Shown here in pieces: positions 48,000 through 60,092 of a DNA stretch of 64,000 nt. The DNA is taken from NCBI GenBank assembly GCA_036936605.1, contig JAUPFV010000001.1:155839187-155903186 (forward strand), read 5' to 3'. The stretch's first letter is position 1, and every line of letters starts with the position of its first letter. Source of the DNA: Limnanthes douglasii subsp. nivea. Taxonomy: Eukaryota > Streptophyta > Magnoliopsida > Brassicales > Limnanthaceae. Position numbers and translations under genes: made by a program. The notes under the pieces are model-generated. The model was not told where the DNA came from, did no database searches, and saw nothing but the letters and a program-made list of their open reading frames with translations.

Positions 48000-49420
48000 T
48001 TGAAACATTTTTTTAAATAACAAGAGACAAAAAAAAAACGACTAGAATTTTATAAATTAGAATAATGTATCTTACAAAGAACTTCATTTGCAATATATAG
48101 AGTAATAACATAATAGATTAGTGGACCAAATAGCCTAATATGCTATATTACTAACACCCTTCCTCAAACTCACAATGCAACATTAATAAGCATTGAGAGT
48201 TTGTCACACATAAAATAAAACCGAGATGTCGACTGAGCATTCGTGACAATATCAACAACCTACAAACCTAATAGAACATATGGAAGCAAGATGGTCCCAA
48301 GTTGAAGATTATGACGAGTGAAATGCCATTCAATTTCAATGTCTTTTGTCATCTGTTGGAAAACATTTATTTTTAATGTGCATGAAACTTTTGTTTTCAT
48401 AATGTAAGAAAGTGGGCTAAGTAATGTAAACCCTCATACCTACAAAAATCATAACCAAACAATCTCATATGTAGTCAAAGCCATAGTATGGTACTCAACC
48501 TTGGTAAAATTTCTAGAAACAACATCTTTCTTCTTCTTTTTATGAGATTAATGCATCTCTGAAAAACACACATAAATCAGTGGTGGATTCATAATCATAA
48601 GGATTTTTATCCTAAATTGGATCATTATAGACACACAGCTCAAGTGAAAATGTCGAAGGAAATAAGAAGTTCTAAAAATGAGTGTTATGAAGCATTGATT
48701 AAACATGGGTAGTATTATGTTGCTGTAGATGTCTCATGACTGGTACATAAAAAATAATAGATGCATAATTGTCAATGCCAAATGGATCAAATGCTTGAAG
48801 TTATATATTTGTCGCGTAATGTGATTCTTCTTGAATCAAATAACACAGAATATGGTCAAGAAACGTGACATGTCAAGATACATATAGCTTCTTATTTATG
48901 GGATCAAAACAATGATATTCTTTATTTACAATACCACATCTCCTAAAAATGCATATAGTTGTTATATGGGACCATTTGTTATGTTCGACATGAGGACGGA
49001 GTATAAATCACCTACATCCAAACACTAATAAATTGAAACAATCTAGAGGATCTCCATGTAACTTCTGAAACAGAGACATCTTTGAATTATTTGCAGTATG
49101 AATTGGTTAATCACATGTAAAACAATCAGAAGTCTTCTCATAAAAAAGAACTATAGATTGTAACATATAAAGGAACAAGTAGTCTCAACAATGCGATAAG
49201 GTTTCTTTCCTACAACACTACTTTGTTGAGGAGTGTGAGTACAAGATAATTGGTGTATGGTACCATCAAATAAAAATAACTAAATAAAACAATTACAGGA
49301 ATATTCATCATTTAAGTTATATCTAAAGTATTTTATCACATCATAATGTTGAGTCTTAACAAGTTCTCTAAAGTTCTTATAAATTCTAAGAAAATCAGTT
49401 TTTTGTTTCATAACATAAAC

Positions 49421-49687
49421 TCACGTATAACAAGTATAGTCATAAATTAAAGATACATAGAAGGTCATACTATTTTTTGTGAAAAAATGACATGGACCCC
49501 ATACGTCATAATCAATAATATCAAAAGGAACAGCTGAACAAGAGACACTTTTATTAAACGATAAAGTATAAAATATTGACAGTTTACAAACACTATAATC
49601 AGATATATTACAAGTGTTTAGATGACTGAAAACACCTATGAAGACTAAAAACTTTAAACATGACGCATATACATGTCCCAAACTCAA
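49421..49687 (-). pseudogene. copia pre-integrase and integrase start
   Basis: 'LGHVYASCLKFLVFIGVF' (usual 'RLGHPS...LK.L...G.L'), 'CNISDYSVCKLSIFYTLSFN' and 'FDIIDYDVWGPCHF' with the first catalytic Asp of the integrase core ('HSDVWGP') still present as D. Confidence 0.8.
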
Positions 49688-49877
49688 GTGTCAAAGATAA
49701 TATTTAGACAAAAAATGACTCAAATGAAACAAAGACAAATCAACACTAGAGGTAGCAACATTAGCCACTTTGAGTTCCTCCAAAACATAAAGTTCCCATA
49801 ATACACCCTCTATCCAAATCACCATCTGAGTATGTTGATCCTTAATAACAGATGTAAAAAAAACCCATTGACCAGAT

Positions 49878-50144
49878 TTACAAAATTCTCTGACTGAAAA
49901 AAGTTTTTAAGCAAGTTAAGAACGTAGTAAGCATCATAGAGCGATATATGAAGGATAACAATAAAGCACCCTTTACCGATATTGATTTTAAGCCGGAAGA
50001 CAAAAAATATATGCGTGAAATATGAGACAAAGAAACAAAGTATGACATGTAAGATGACATATGACGAGATGCACCAGAATCCAAAATCCACAAGGATGAA
50101 GGAATACCTGAAGTAGAAGACAATAACATGTTTGAGTGTGACAT
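49878..50144 (-). pseudogene. copia protease
   Basis: 'SLWILDSGASRHMSSYMSYF' is the copia protease signature (usual 'WILDSGASHHM'), catalytic DSG intact. Confidence 0.85.
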
Positions 50145-50386
50145 GAATGTAGATTTGGCAGTAGAACTAGAAACAAATATTATTCCAAATCGAAAAACCT
50201 AAATCCAAATCAAAATTAAATCCAAGTTCAAAAATCCTTACCAAAATCTAAATCTAAATCGAAAAACTTCAATTGAAATAAAAATCTAAATCGAAAATAA
50301 CCGTAATCCAAATCAAATAAAAAACCCGAACTCTATAATACTAACAATCCAAAACGGACTATACGTTATTACTGGTAGAATAGTTT

Positions 50387-51163
50387 TGGTAAGTGTAGGC
50401 TAGAATTAACTCGAAGCATAATCTTTTTTTTTTAAATCAGTTTTCTATATTAATTAGATTTCTATATTAATTAGATCTTTTATATTGATAGGATACTCTA
50501 TATAATTTAGATATGCATAACATTACTTTGATTTATATATTAATTAGATACTATATATTAATTATATTTCTATATGAATTAAATATTCTATATTAATTAG
50601 ATTTTTATATTAATTAAGTTTTATGGTTTTCTATATTAATTAGATTTTATATTCATTGGCTCTTCTATATTAATTAGGTTCTTTAATTAATGGATTAAGA
50701 TTTATCATAGCCGACCTATAAATATAAGAATATATTGCTTTGTAATTTGTGGTATCATACGATGTGAGTTGTATATTTCTTTAGAGAGAGAAACTAGAGA
50801 AAGGGTTTTATTAATCATATCATCGTTTTGTTACAAAGAGTGGTTGAGTCCTTTGTGTTTAAAAGTCTTTTGGAAATCTACTTATCTATAAAAGAAGTGT
50901 TTGTTGCTCGTAGATGTAAGTTTTCTTCACGATTCGAATAATATTAAATCTATTGTTATGCGATTAATTTTTTTTTGTTATTTCTTGTTAACTTTATCCT
51001 TCAAATAATTTAAGAGCCCAAGCTTATATTACCTTCTACATTCTTTTGGGTAGGTCTTCACCAATTGTTGGTCACTGATTCGAGTAAGTGGCTAAGATTC
51101 AGCCTAACAAGTCTTGTTAGGGTTGGGCCGGATCTTGTTCGAATATTTTTTATTTCCCTAACA
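50387..51163 (+). repeat. LTR A of the three-LTR chain
   Basis: Start near AAGTGTAGGCTAGAATTAAC, end TTTCCCTAACA. It contains the AT-rich TATTAATTAGAT tandem words and a stretch 'CGACCTATAAATATAAGAAT' that looks like the TATA region. Confidence 0.75.
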
Positions 51164-52117
51164 AGTGGTCTGGTGACTGTAGATATTTGATATGAATATT
51201 TATTATTGGTGAAGAATATAAAGTATAAATAAGAAGATTGCAAATCTTGGAATAAATTCAAGCGTAGTCATAATAAAACAGAAGTATTAGATTCAAGTTA
51301 TCTATTAGACTGGAAAATGCTTTACAAATGTGATTCATGGATAGGTTTTTAGTTGAAGAGACTTATAATGTGAGGAATTGATATGATGGGATTCGACTGA
51401 AGGCAATTGAACACTTGACAAGGCAGGTGGAGATCCAATCCGGGAAGTACATGAATAGGTTTAAGACTGACAATAGTGTGGTATTAGTAAACCTATAATT
51501 CACTCTCTAATGCTCTAAATTTGGTATGCTTAGGTAAAAAATATTAAAGAATACCTTGAAGCGTTGAATAACTAAGAAGATGAGTTATAGCTTACTTGAG
51601 GTAAGGGTTATACTTTTGGATAAATGAGTTGTTTGGATAACTATCATTATCAACAGGATCCCCTGGGTTTTCAGTCGTCAAGAAGATGTAATAGGTGTCA
51701 GAGGTGGAACTAGAGTTAAGATTAAGGTTAAGAATTATGGTGGAGATGCACATGCCTCTGCAGAAGCCGTTTTCAAGTTGAGTTTGGGTTTGGCCTTTAT
51801 AAAAGAAGTACAAATATTGCTGGATTTGAAATCTGACTTAAAGTTTGATAGGTCAAACACTTCTGATGTTCAAACTGTGGAGTAATTGTCAAGTGTTACG
51901 TGGTTTAATCTTGGGCTATGTTAGATGGTTGTTACTACCAATTTCTTGGTTGTAGGAGGTCGAAAGTCTGGTTTTGTAGAGATGATTGCTTCGATAGAGT
52001 TCACGGACCGCATGGGATTTGATCACTCCGGGCGTGCAGGTGGATGGTTTGTCTCTAGTGAATTGTTGGACCACTGCGGTAATGAATACTGGAGTTAGTA
52101 TAAGCCTAGGTGGGGAG

Positions 52118-52873
52118 TTTTTAAGTGTAGACTACAAGTAACTCGAAGCATAATAATCCTTTTTAAATCGGTCGACTATATTAATTAGATTTCTATATTA
52201 ATTAAATACTTTATATTAATTATATAATCTATGCTAATTAGATTTCTATATTAATTAGATATTATATAATAATTAAATCTTCTATTAATTTTGTCTTCTA
52301 TATTAGTTAAATCTTATATATTAATTAAAATCCTTAATTAAATGTTTAAGATTTATCATAGTCGACCTATAAATGAACGAACATATTTATTTACAATGTT
52401 TGGCAAGACGAAACAAAATATAAATGATGGTTCAAATAAATTTAACGAGCCTATTTGTGAAGTGTGCAGTGAGGTAGATGATAAACACTAGAATAGACAT
52501 TCGAAGATTCATAGATTTATTGTAAGCCCATAAGATATTTTTGTAACAAATGAGTTATTGAGTGTTTAATGTATGAGAGTGTTCTTGTAATCTTATATAT
52601 AAATTGTGTATGTTACTTGTGGATGCAATTTTCTTCATGATTCCAATAATGTTAAATCCCTTGTTTTAGGATTGATATATTTTTTCAGTTTTTTCTTGTT
52701 AACTTTATTCTTGAAATAAGTTAAGAGCTTAAGATCGTATTATATCCTACAACCTCTCGTGTAGGTTTTCGCCAACAGTTGGTCACTATATCGGCTGAGT
52801 GGCTAGGTTCGGGCAAGCGAGTATTGTTAGGACTGGGTCGAATCTTGTTTGGATATTGATGGTTTCCCTAACA
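52118..52873 (+). repeat. LTR B (middle)
   Basis: It aligns along its whole length with LTR A and LTR C. It is preceded by a polypurine tract and followed by the primer-site-like AGTGGTGCAGTGAGC, so it works as the end of one unit and the beginning of the next. Confidence 0.78.
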
Positions 52874-53082
52874 AGTGGTGCAGTGAGCATGAGAATCTGT
52901 TATCAATATTCGTTGTTGGTGAAGAAGATAAAGTAGAAAGACGAAGATCGCAGATCTTGGAGTAAAGTCAAGCGCAATTATAATGATGATTTCATGAGGA
53001 AAATATTAGATTCAAGCTATCTTTTGGACTGTAAAATGATTTATTAAATGAGAGGTATGTATTTTAATTTAAACTTAAACTT

Positions 53083-53517
53083 ATGGCTCTAGGTATGTTA
53101 GATGAGAATGAGTTTGAGTATAAGGGTGGATATGGAAGACTTAAGGTCTTGCAAGACTCACATATTGGTATGAGGACTGATCGGACTTATGAGGTTTTAG
53201 TCTTGGATGGGTCCCTAATAGAAGAGTCGTCTAGTGTGTGGAATGAATATGCTGCGATTCAGCTGGAGAAATATGAAGGCTTATCGAAGCAAGTGGAGAT
53301 CCAATCCATGAAGTACCTGAAGAGGTTTATACCTAACAGTGGCATGATATTAGTGAACCGACTATTCACTCACTATTGCTCTAAATTTGTTATGCTTAGG
53401 CGCCAAATCTTGAAGAGTACATTGAATCGTGGAGTAGGTGAGAAGATGAGTCGTAGTTTACTTGGAGTAATTCTTATGTTTTTTAAAGTTGGACAGAACA
53501 AAAATTTGAGTGAATAA
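53083..53517 (+). pseudogene. gag-like frame in internal region 2
   Basis: 144 codons, charged and hydrophilic: 'GRLKVLQDSHIGMRTDRTYE', 'KQVEIQSMKYLKRFIPNSGM', 'RRQILKSTLNRGVGEKMSRS'. The helical pattern near 'KYLKRF...RQILKS' recalls the copia gag (UBN2-like) core, but the match is weak. The same region in internal 1 (about 51380-51840) is present and broken by stops. It could be a captured host segment. Confidence 0.45.
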
Positions 53518-53957
53518 GTTGTTTGGACAACGGTCATCGTCAACATGAGCCCTTGGATTTTCGATCATCATGGAGATGTAACAGCTGCTGGAGGTGGAGC
53601 TAGAGTTGGAATGAAGTTTGAACATAAGGTGGAGATGTGGATACCTTTAGGTAAGTTGTTTTCAATTTGAGTTCGGGTTTGAAATTTGCAAAAAAAGATC
53701 AACCATTGTTTGATTTAACTTGAAGTTTGATGGGTCAAAGACTTTAGATATTCAAATTATAGAGAAGTTGTCAAGTGTTGCTCGATCTAATATTGGGATG
53801 GGTTAGATGGATGATACTACCACTATCTTGGTTGTAGGAGGTCGGGAGTCTGGTCTCTTATGAAGGGTTGTCTCGATATAGTTCACGGACTGCATGATAA
53901 TTGATCACTCCCACCGGGGTAACAAATACTGGAGTTACTATAAGCCCAAGTGGGAAA

Positions 53958-54671
53958 TTATTAAGTGTAGGCTATAATTAACTTTAAACATAATCTTCAT
54001 TTTTGAATCGGTATCGTATATTAATTAGATTTCTATATTAATTAGGTATTCTATATTAATCATATATTCTATATTAATTAGATTTCTATATTAATTATAT
54101 CTTTTATATTAATTACATTTCTATATTAAGTAAATTTTGTATTAGTTTAGTCTTTAATAGATTAAGATTTATCATAATCAGCCTATTAATAGAAGAATAT
54201 ATTGCTTTTCAGTTTGTAGCGTGATGCGATGTGAGGTGGATATTTCTTTAGAGATAAACTAGCTTTAGATCTTTTGAGATATAGATGAGGTGAGAGATAA
54301 ACATTGAAGATAGGGTTTTCTGAATCACGTCATATTTTGTTGTAAATATTGATTAAGTCTTTTGTGTTTGAGAGTCGTTATGTAACGTACTATTTTCTAA
54401 AATGAGTGCCCGTTGCCGATGAGTGTAGGATGTTTTCAAGATCCGAGTCACGCTAAATCTTTTGTTGTGCGATTGATATATTTTTATATTCTTTCTTGTT
54501 AATATTTTTTTTGAAATAAGGTAAGAGACAAAGCTCGTATTACCTCATACAGACTCTTGGTAGGTGTTCACCAATTTTTTGTCACTGTTTCGGCTGAGTG
54601 GCTAGGATTCGGCCTAACAAGTCTTGTTCGGTCTATGTCAAATCTTTTGTGGATATTTTTGGTTTCCCTAA
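53958..54671 (+). repeat. LTR C
   Basis: It is preceded by AAGTGGGAAAT and ends GGTTTCCCTAA. The final ACA is gone and unrelated sequence follows. Confidence 0.72.
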
Positions 54672-55140
54672 GTGAGATCTAATATAGAAGACAACTTGAT
54701 ATTATTCTTGATTCTAAAAATAAGTTTTCGACATCATCAAAAGGATTAAGTTTCGTAACCTTGCATTTTTTCTATTATAATAGAATACAGATGAAGTATT
54801 TTCGTTTTAAAGTTGATAAAAATAATATCTTGAAATTTCTTTTGCGCCAAATTGTATTTGCTGCAAACTTCCCCGCAAGAGACTTTTGACTATCCTTTTA
54901 TCCACATTGATTTTGGTCAAACTATTTTGGGATACATTGAACATTGGTTAATTCGTTTGTCGTTTCTTCCATCTCATATCTAGTGGGTAAAGTTAAAATT
55001 AGATTAGCTTTATTTGTTATTTGTGGTGTTTACCTAGGTGTAATATCCTTGTGTCCTCAGAAATTGATAAATTAGTGAAAACAGTACCGCCAACACTTTT
55101 TACAAACAATACGTGATAAATTTTAATTAAAACACGCTCA

Positions 55141-55395
55141 TTGATATCTAAGGGCATCATAGAAGATGTATTGATTAAGGTTGATAAGTTTTCCTTTATT
55201 CATAATTTTATAATCTTAGACGTGGATGAGTATAGATTTGTATCCCTTATTTTAGGGATAGATTTCCTATCTAATGCTAGATTCGTATTGTATGTTGAAG
55301 CTAGAAAACTAATGATTCGTGTAGGAGATCAACACGTGAAATTTTATGTATTAGAATCTTTAAAATTTCTAGAAGATAGTAATGTATATTTTTAA
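55141..55395 (+). pseudogene. gypsy (Athila-like) protease fragment
   Basis: 'GIIEDVLIKVDKFSFIHNFIILDVDE', 'LILGIDFLSNARFVLYVE', 'KLMIRVGDQHVKFYVLESLKF' correspond to the second half of retropepsins in Athila-type elements (usual 'GIIEDVLVKVDKF.FP.DF.VLDM' and 'LILGRPFLATAR'). The DTG half is not readable. Confidence 0.7.
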
Positions 55396-55399
55396 ATTG

Positions 55400-56439
55400 A
55401 TGTGGTATATAATCTTATGAACAAACGGTACAAGAATTATTACTTTATTCTAATTTCAAAAAAAAATCTAGTACATGCTAGACTAGATGAAAGTGAAATT
55501 TAAAATGAAGAGATAAAATTTCAGAAAAACTTTAACTAAAAAAGGAACTAGATTTGACGAAAATATAAGCGGTACATGTGAGTATTTCTTTCTTATTTAT
55601 TTTCTTTTATTCTAGTTTAGTTTTTGTTTTAGAATATATATATATATATACCAAAAATAATGTTCACAATAACAAAAACTATTTTTATTTTTAGGTACTA
55701 TTTATGTTTTTTTAATCTTGACAATCTAAGTTTAGCATAACCATATAACTCCAGATTCTCATTCAACTCCACAATTTCAACTCCAAATATACCGAAAATG
55801 TATTATTGCTCTTTAATTATTATTTTTTCGTTCTTGATATTGAGGACAATTTTCAATTTTAACTGGCAGGTATGAGAAATGTGTATTTGAGAAAATATCA
55901 GAAATTTTTATGATCATTGTTTACTCTAGGACACATTTAGAGTAATATATATCCTAGACATTTTTTCAATAAATTATATTACTTAACAAATACAAATAAA
56001 GTATAAATTAATTTAGTTTATTAAAATAGATTGTAATTTACAATACATCACAATTTTACATTTAGTTACCACAACAATTATGACACTCAGCATCAAAGCT
56101 GTAATGAACGTCTTCATGCATATGATCATTATAGTCTTCACAATAAACTTGGTACTTATGCACAATAAATATTGTAACAAACGTCTTCATGCACAATAAA
56201 CCTCGTATTTATGCACTTACCTCCCTGATACATATTTTATCTACTAGTATGTTATTTCATATAAGTTTACTTTTATTGTACTAATACCGATGATAGTCAC
56301 CTGGATCGATAAAACATGTGAAACCTTATAATTTAAGAGAAATTCCAATAATCTCTTACTTGGATAATCATATGCTTCTATAGGATACATCCACCAAATG
56401 AACATTCCAAATTTCGATCGTTGCATTGATATACTTAAC
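55400..56439. other. AT-rich stretch, nothing firm
   Basis: Contains a TA tract (55633-55650) and a short repeat 'AACGTCTTCATGCA' at 56107 and 56182. No protein family was recognised. Confidence 0.5.
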
Positions 56440-56640
56440 AATCATGTATATGACCATTATAATACTAAAGTCATCTTCAATGCATTAAAGCCACAAATAA
56501 ATGCATCAATACTTATGATATCTCAATAATCAACTACATGGATTTATCATAGTGCATAAGAATAATATGGAATGTAATCATACATATTTATTCGTAATTG
56601 ATCCTACTTAATTAGAGATCCACTTATAATTGAGTATGAG
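56440..56640. repeat. LTR remnant related to the 13-kb copia LTR
   Basis: TAAGAATAATATGGAATGTAATCATA at about 56548-56582 differs at few positions from the LTR sequence near 13949-13980, and surrounding words agree more loosely. Probably a solo or truncated LTR of the same family. Confidence 0.45.
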
Positions 56641-56663
56641 TAGTCAAAATAAGAGCATATTGC

Positions 56664-56666
<3 letters not shown>

Positions 56667-56720
<54 letters not shown>
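56667..56720. repeat. (TA)27 microsatellite
   Basis: About 54 bases of perfect TA alternation. Confidence 0.95.
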
Positions 56721-56723
<3 letters not shown>

Positions 56724-56841
56724 AACCGTGCATGTATTTATAAGGAACCAAAACCGAACCGAATCTCTTATTGCGGTTCTGTTTGGTTCTTCGGTTCCAT
56801 ACACATATGCCCATGTTTAGTATAAATCATTGCCCATTAAG

Positions 56842-56851
56842 TATCTTGGCA
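56842..56851. repeat. left copy of the target site duplication
   Basis: TATCTTGGCA, identical to 57278-57287. Confidence 0.9.
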
Positions 56852-57277
56852 GGCTTTGAACAATACATCGTCCCTTGACTATCGCGTTTGGTGGCAGATA
56901 GTCCCTTGACTTTCAAATGTCCGCTGACAGTCCCTGGACTATCGTGTTTGGATAAAGTTAGTCCACTATATCCTCTGATCCATGAGAGGCTGCCACCTGT
57001 CACCATAGTCCCCAAATTTTTGTATCACCACTAGTCCCTTGACTTTAGTTATCCATAATATTTTACATTTTGGGTTTGACCTAAACTCAAGGGACTAGTG
57101 GTGATACAAAAATCTGGGGACTATGGTGACAGGTGGCAGCCTCTCAGAGATAAGAGGATCTGGTGGACTAACTTTATCCAAACGCGATAGTCCAGGGACT
57201 GTCAACGGACATTTGAAAGTCAAGGGACTATATGCCACCAAACGCGATAGTCGAGGGACGATATACTGTTAAATGCC
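56852..57277. mobile_element. fold-back MITE (Mutator-like) with 10-bp target duplication
   Basis: A 426-bp element whose two halves are near-perfect reverse complements: about 195 bases per arm, with a loop of about 35 bases around 57043-57078. Ends are GGCTTTGAACAATACATCGT and its partner on the right, ...GATATACTGTTAAATGCC. It is flanked by TATCTTGGCA at 56842-56851 and again at 57278-57287. Long inverted repeats with a 9-11 bp duplication are typical of Mutator-like non-autonomous elements. No coding capacity. Confidence 0.88.
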
Positions 57278-57439
57278 TATCTTGGCATATACATTGATAA
57301 CAATAATAAGATTAATAAATATTATGAGTTAGTCCACAAGGTTATACTAAAAATTAATGAATGAGACCTAATTTCTCTATCCTTTAGAGGTAGATTAGTA
57401 CTAATTCAATTAGTACTAATGACTCTACCAAATTACAGT

Positions 57440-58545
57440 ATTCAATGTTGTAACCTTTTTCAAAATATTATTAACAGAATCAATAACCCATTAATTAGAT
57501 TTATTTAGGGCTCTAAAGACCAAACAAATACAATTCACTGGTCTAATTGGGAGTCATATGCCTACCCTATAAAGACGATGGTCTTAAGTTTGAAACCAAA
57601 TCAATTCGGAATCATATTCGGAAAAAATCATGTCTCTGATCTTTTATCCAAGCTTTGGCATAATTATATTCTAACTAAGTTCTCTTTTCAAGTCTGAAAA
57701 AATTTAAAAGGTTTGATATCTGTTGATACCAATCTTCAGAAAAAGTACTTCTCTTTAGCTTCCAAATGTTTATCCTGTAGCAATATAGAGTATGTCAATC
57801 ATCTTTATTTGGCATTGAAATTAGTGGATACATGACATTAAATCACATTATTAAATGTTTGCATTAGTCTATCACCAAAAAGATACACATTAGAACAATC
57901 ATTCCTACTGTAATTGTTTGGACTATTTGGTTTTATAGAAACAAAAAGAAACATAATGATATTATAATTACACATAATTATTACTATGATAAAATAATTT
58001 ACTCTATTTCTTGTTTTAATAACATTAACTCCAAAAAATTATGGTTTGGTGACATTCATATAGCTAGTAAGTTGGGCATTTTATTTCGTCTTGATAAATC
58101 TAACAGAACTTTAAAATGGATTGCCCACGAGGATAATATAATCAAACTTAATTGTGATGGTTTTAGTCTTAAGAATGGTGAATCTTGTGGTGATGGTTTT
58201 CTCGTTTACGTCACTGTTGCCTTGTCTTTTTTTTATCATTGCAGAGTTAACTCCCTTGCTTTGCTTTGCATGCTCGTGTTCGGCTATTATGCAGTCATAT
58301 CCCCCTCGCTAGTTTGCTGGTTTGCTCATATGTTTTTCGTCTCCGTTGTTTTGGCGCATTGACTCTCTTGTTTTTCTGCTCATTACGTTATTTTTGCTTA
58401 TTTCAATTTGGCAATGGTTAAGTCATATTTACCTTCTTACGGTATTCTTTAATGGCTTTTAATGCCACTCCTCTGGTATGCCAGATGTACTTGTATGAAT
58501 CTTTTATATTTTTATTTAATGCATTTTTACAACATACAAAAAATC
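57440..58545 (+). mobile_element. LINE (L1-type) 3' end with RNase H relic
   Basis: From 57540, 'NWESYAYPIKTMVLSLKPNQFG' fits the segment after the RT domain of plant LINEs ('NW..VC.PK..GGLGI'). From 58072 'LKWIAHEDNIIKLNCDGFSL' fits RNase H type RVT_3 ('W..P..G..KLN.DG'). The frame then loses the domain after 'GDGFLVYV'. The 3' tail 'TGTACTTGTATGAATC...TTTTTATTTAATGCATTTTT' matches the LINE tail near 20000 on the other strand. Confidence 0.72.
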
Positions 58546-58894
58546 CAATTTAAAATTGGTGTTGCATTTCGCAGCAACAAGTCGTCTTTTTCGCATTTTA
58601 AGTAATTAAAGTTTTGCATTTCGATTATATTATATCCAAAATTATGTCATTCTTATTTTAACCAATCTAACTACTGAGAACTCCATAAACTATCATAAAA
58701 TCTTCCTCAATCGGACTTTAAAAATTCAAAACTGATTTTAAAGAAATAAAAAAAAATTTATTGATAATCGGAAAAGAAAAAACAATTGCATTTATCTTTT
58801 AAAAACTTCTATTTACGGTGGAAAAAAAACAAAAATAACAAATAAAATTATTTTTTATAAACATTTTTAACCTATATAATCAATAACGTATTTA

Positions 58895-58940
<46 letters not shown>

Positions 58941-59944
58941 AATATTTATATCAGGGTATAACCAAATTAAAACCAAAAAATTAGAACTTATTACAGTACA
59001 TATACTTTTTAATATAATAAATTTGGATAAAATTATATTATATCTCTTATTTATTATTAGTTTTTTATTTGTTTGTTTTTGCTTTTATTATTATATATTT
59101 ATAAAGTTAATTTATTTTTATCAACATGTTTTATAAATCGATATACAGATCTCAAACCATCGGCCGAACGTTACTAACGAGATAAAAATAATAATTATTT
59201 AAAAATCAATTGAATATTTATTGAAACTCTATATACAAATATAAAAATATATATCATATAATCTAACCATAAAACTTTATTCTAACTTAAATTATAAGTA
59301 TATTAACCGTATTCATAATAATTAATAATATTTTTGAATAAAAATATTTTGAAAATTAGAAATATCTTAAACTTATATTAATAATTCAAACCAATTTTAT
59401 ATTTTTCATGGACGAGATATTATGGATGGAAAAAATTCGGTAATTTCAATTCAGCCGCTATAAATTATTACTATATTTTTATATTATTCTTATTTTATTT
59501 ATAAAAACACACAATATTTATCACAATATATAATTTTAATTAATTATAATTTTTTAAAATTTAAGATTCTATTCATTACCATATCCAAATGAGCAGATAA
59601 TTATTTTAGCCTACTTCAAACGCTTATTATCTAATATGGCCTAATAAAAATTAAAGTCATCTAAATACCAAATATTTTAAATATGTCACTTGTACCTTTA
59701 TTTATATACTGATCCTAATTTTATGTTTTATTTATTCTAATAATCACTTATTTTGTCTGTTTTCTGCTATTTTATCGATTTCTATCAAATAACAGTTAAT
59801 TGAGTTTTCTATCAAATAACAGTTAATTGAGTTATTATGTTTACGGTGACCAAATCATTTTTAATAATTATCTACTACATCTTCGTTAAGTTGAGGAGTT
59901 TTTGATGGTTAGAGTTTATGATGATCAATCCAATGGGTAATGTT
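58546..59944. other. AT-rich stretch with a TA tract, nothing recognised
   Basis: A TA tract occupies 58898-58937. A short direct repeat TTTTCTATCAAATAACAGTTAATTGAG lies at about 59780 and 59805. No genes seen. Confidence 0.55.
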
Positions 59945-60092
59945 TGTTAGAGATATTTGGCTCAAGTCCATTAGCTCATATGTTATATCTATAATTAAGA
60001 GTTTATACTCTATAATACTCTATAATTTGTACGCTTTCTAAATAAACAGAAATCTTAGTTATTTCTTTTCTCTCTCTCTCTCTCTGTTTTTA
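59945..60092 (+). repeat. 5' LTR of the compact copia element
   Basis: TGTTAGAGATATTTGGCTCA to a CT-rich end at the primer site. It shares 'CATTAG.TCATATGTT', 'TATACTCTAT' and 'TTTGTACGC.TTCTAAATAAA' with the right LTR. Confidence 0.8.

Larger units (their letters stand above)
48000..50345 (-). mobile_element. Ty1/copia remnant with 3' LTR and protease-integrase part
   Basis: The right edge of the 3' LTR is clear at 48156: - strand TGTTAGTAATATAGC, preceded by the polypurine tract GAGGAAGGG. Then come integrase scraps (48200-49400), pre-integrase (49687-49421), protease (50144-49878) and a hexamer-rich linker (50345-50180). RT and RNase H are missing, so 3' LTR and integrase were joined by deletion. 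It is the same family as the element at 59945-63026, opposite orientation. Confidence 0.75.
50387..54671 (+). mobile_element. chain of three LTRs and two internal regions (non-autonomous LTR element)
   Basis: The order is LTR A (50387-51163), internal 1 (51164-52117), LTR B (52118-52873), internal 2 (52874-53957), LTR C (53958-54671). All three LTRs start near AAGTGTAGGCTA and carry a long run of TATATTAATTAGATTTC words. They end in the same block 'GTTGGTCACT...GGCTGAGTGG...GGTTTCCCTAACA'. The two internal regions start AGTGGT.C.GTGA and end in a purine tract (AGGTGGGGAG or AAGTGGGAAA). They hold no pol. This is the pattern left when two tandem copies share the middle LTR. Confidence 0.8.

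Noticed and set aside
53083..53517. 144-codon frame considered as an independent host gene
   Set aside because: It lies inside internal region 2 of the LTR chain and has a broken counterpart in internal region 1, so it belongs to the element.
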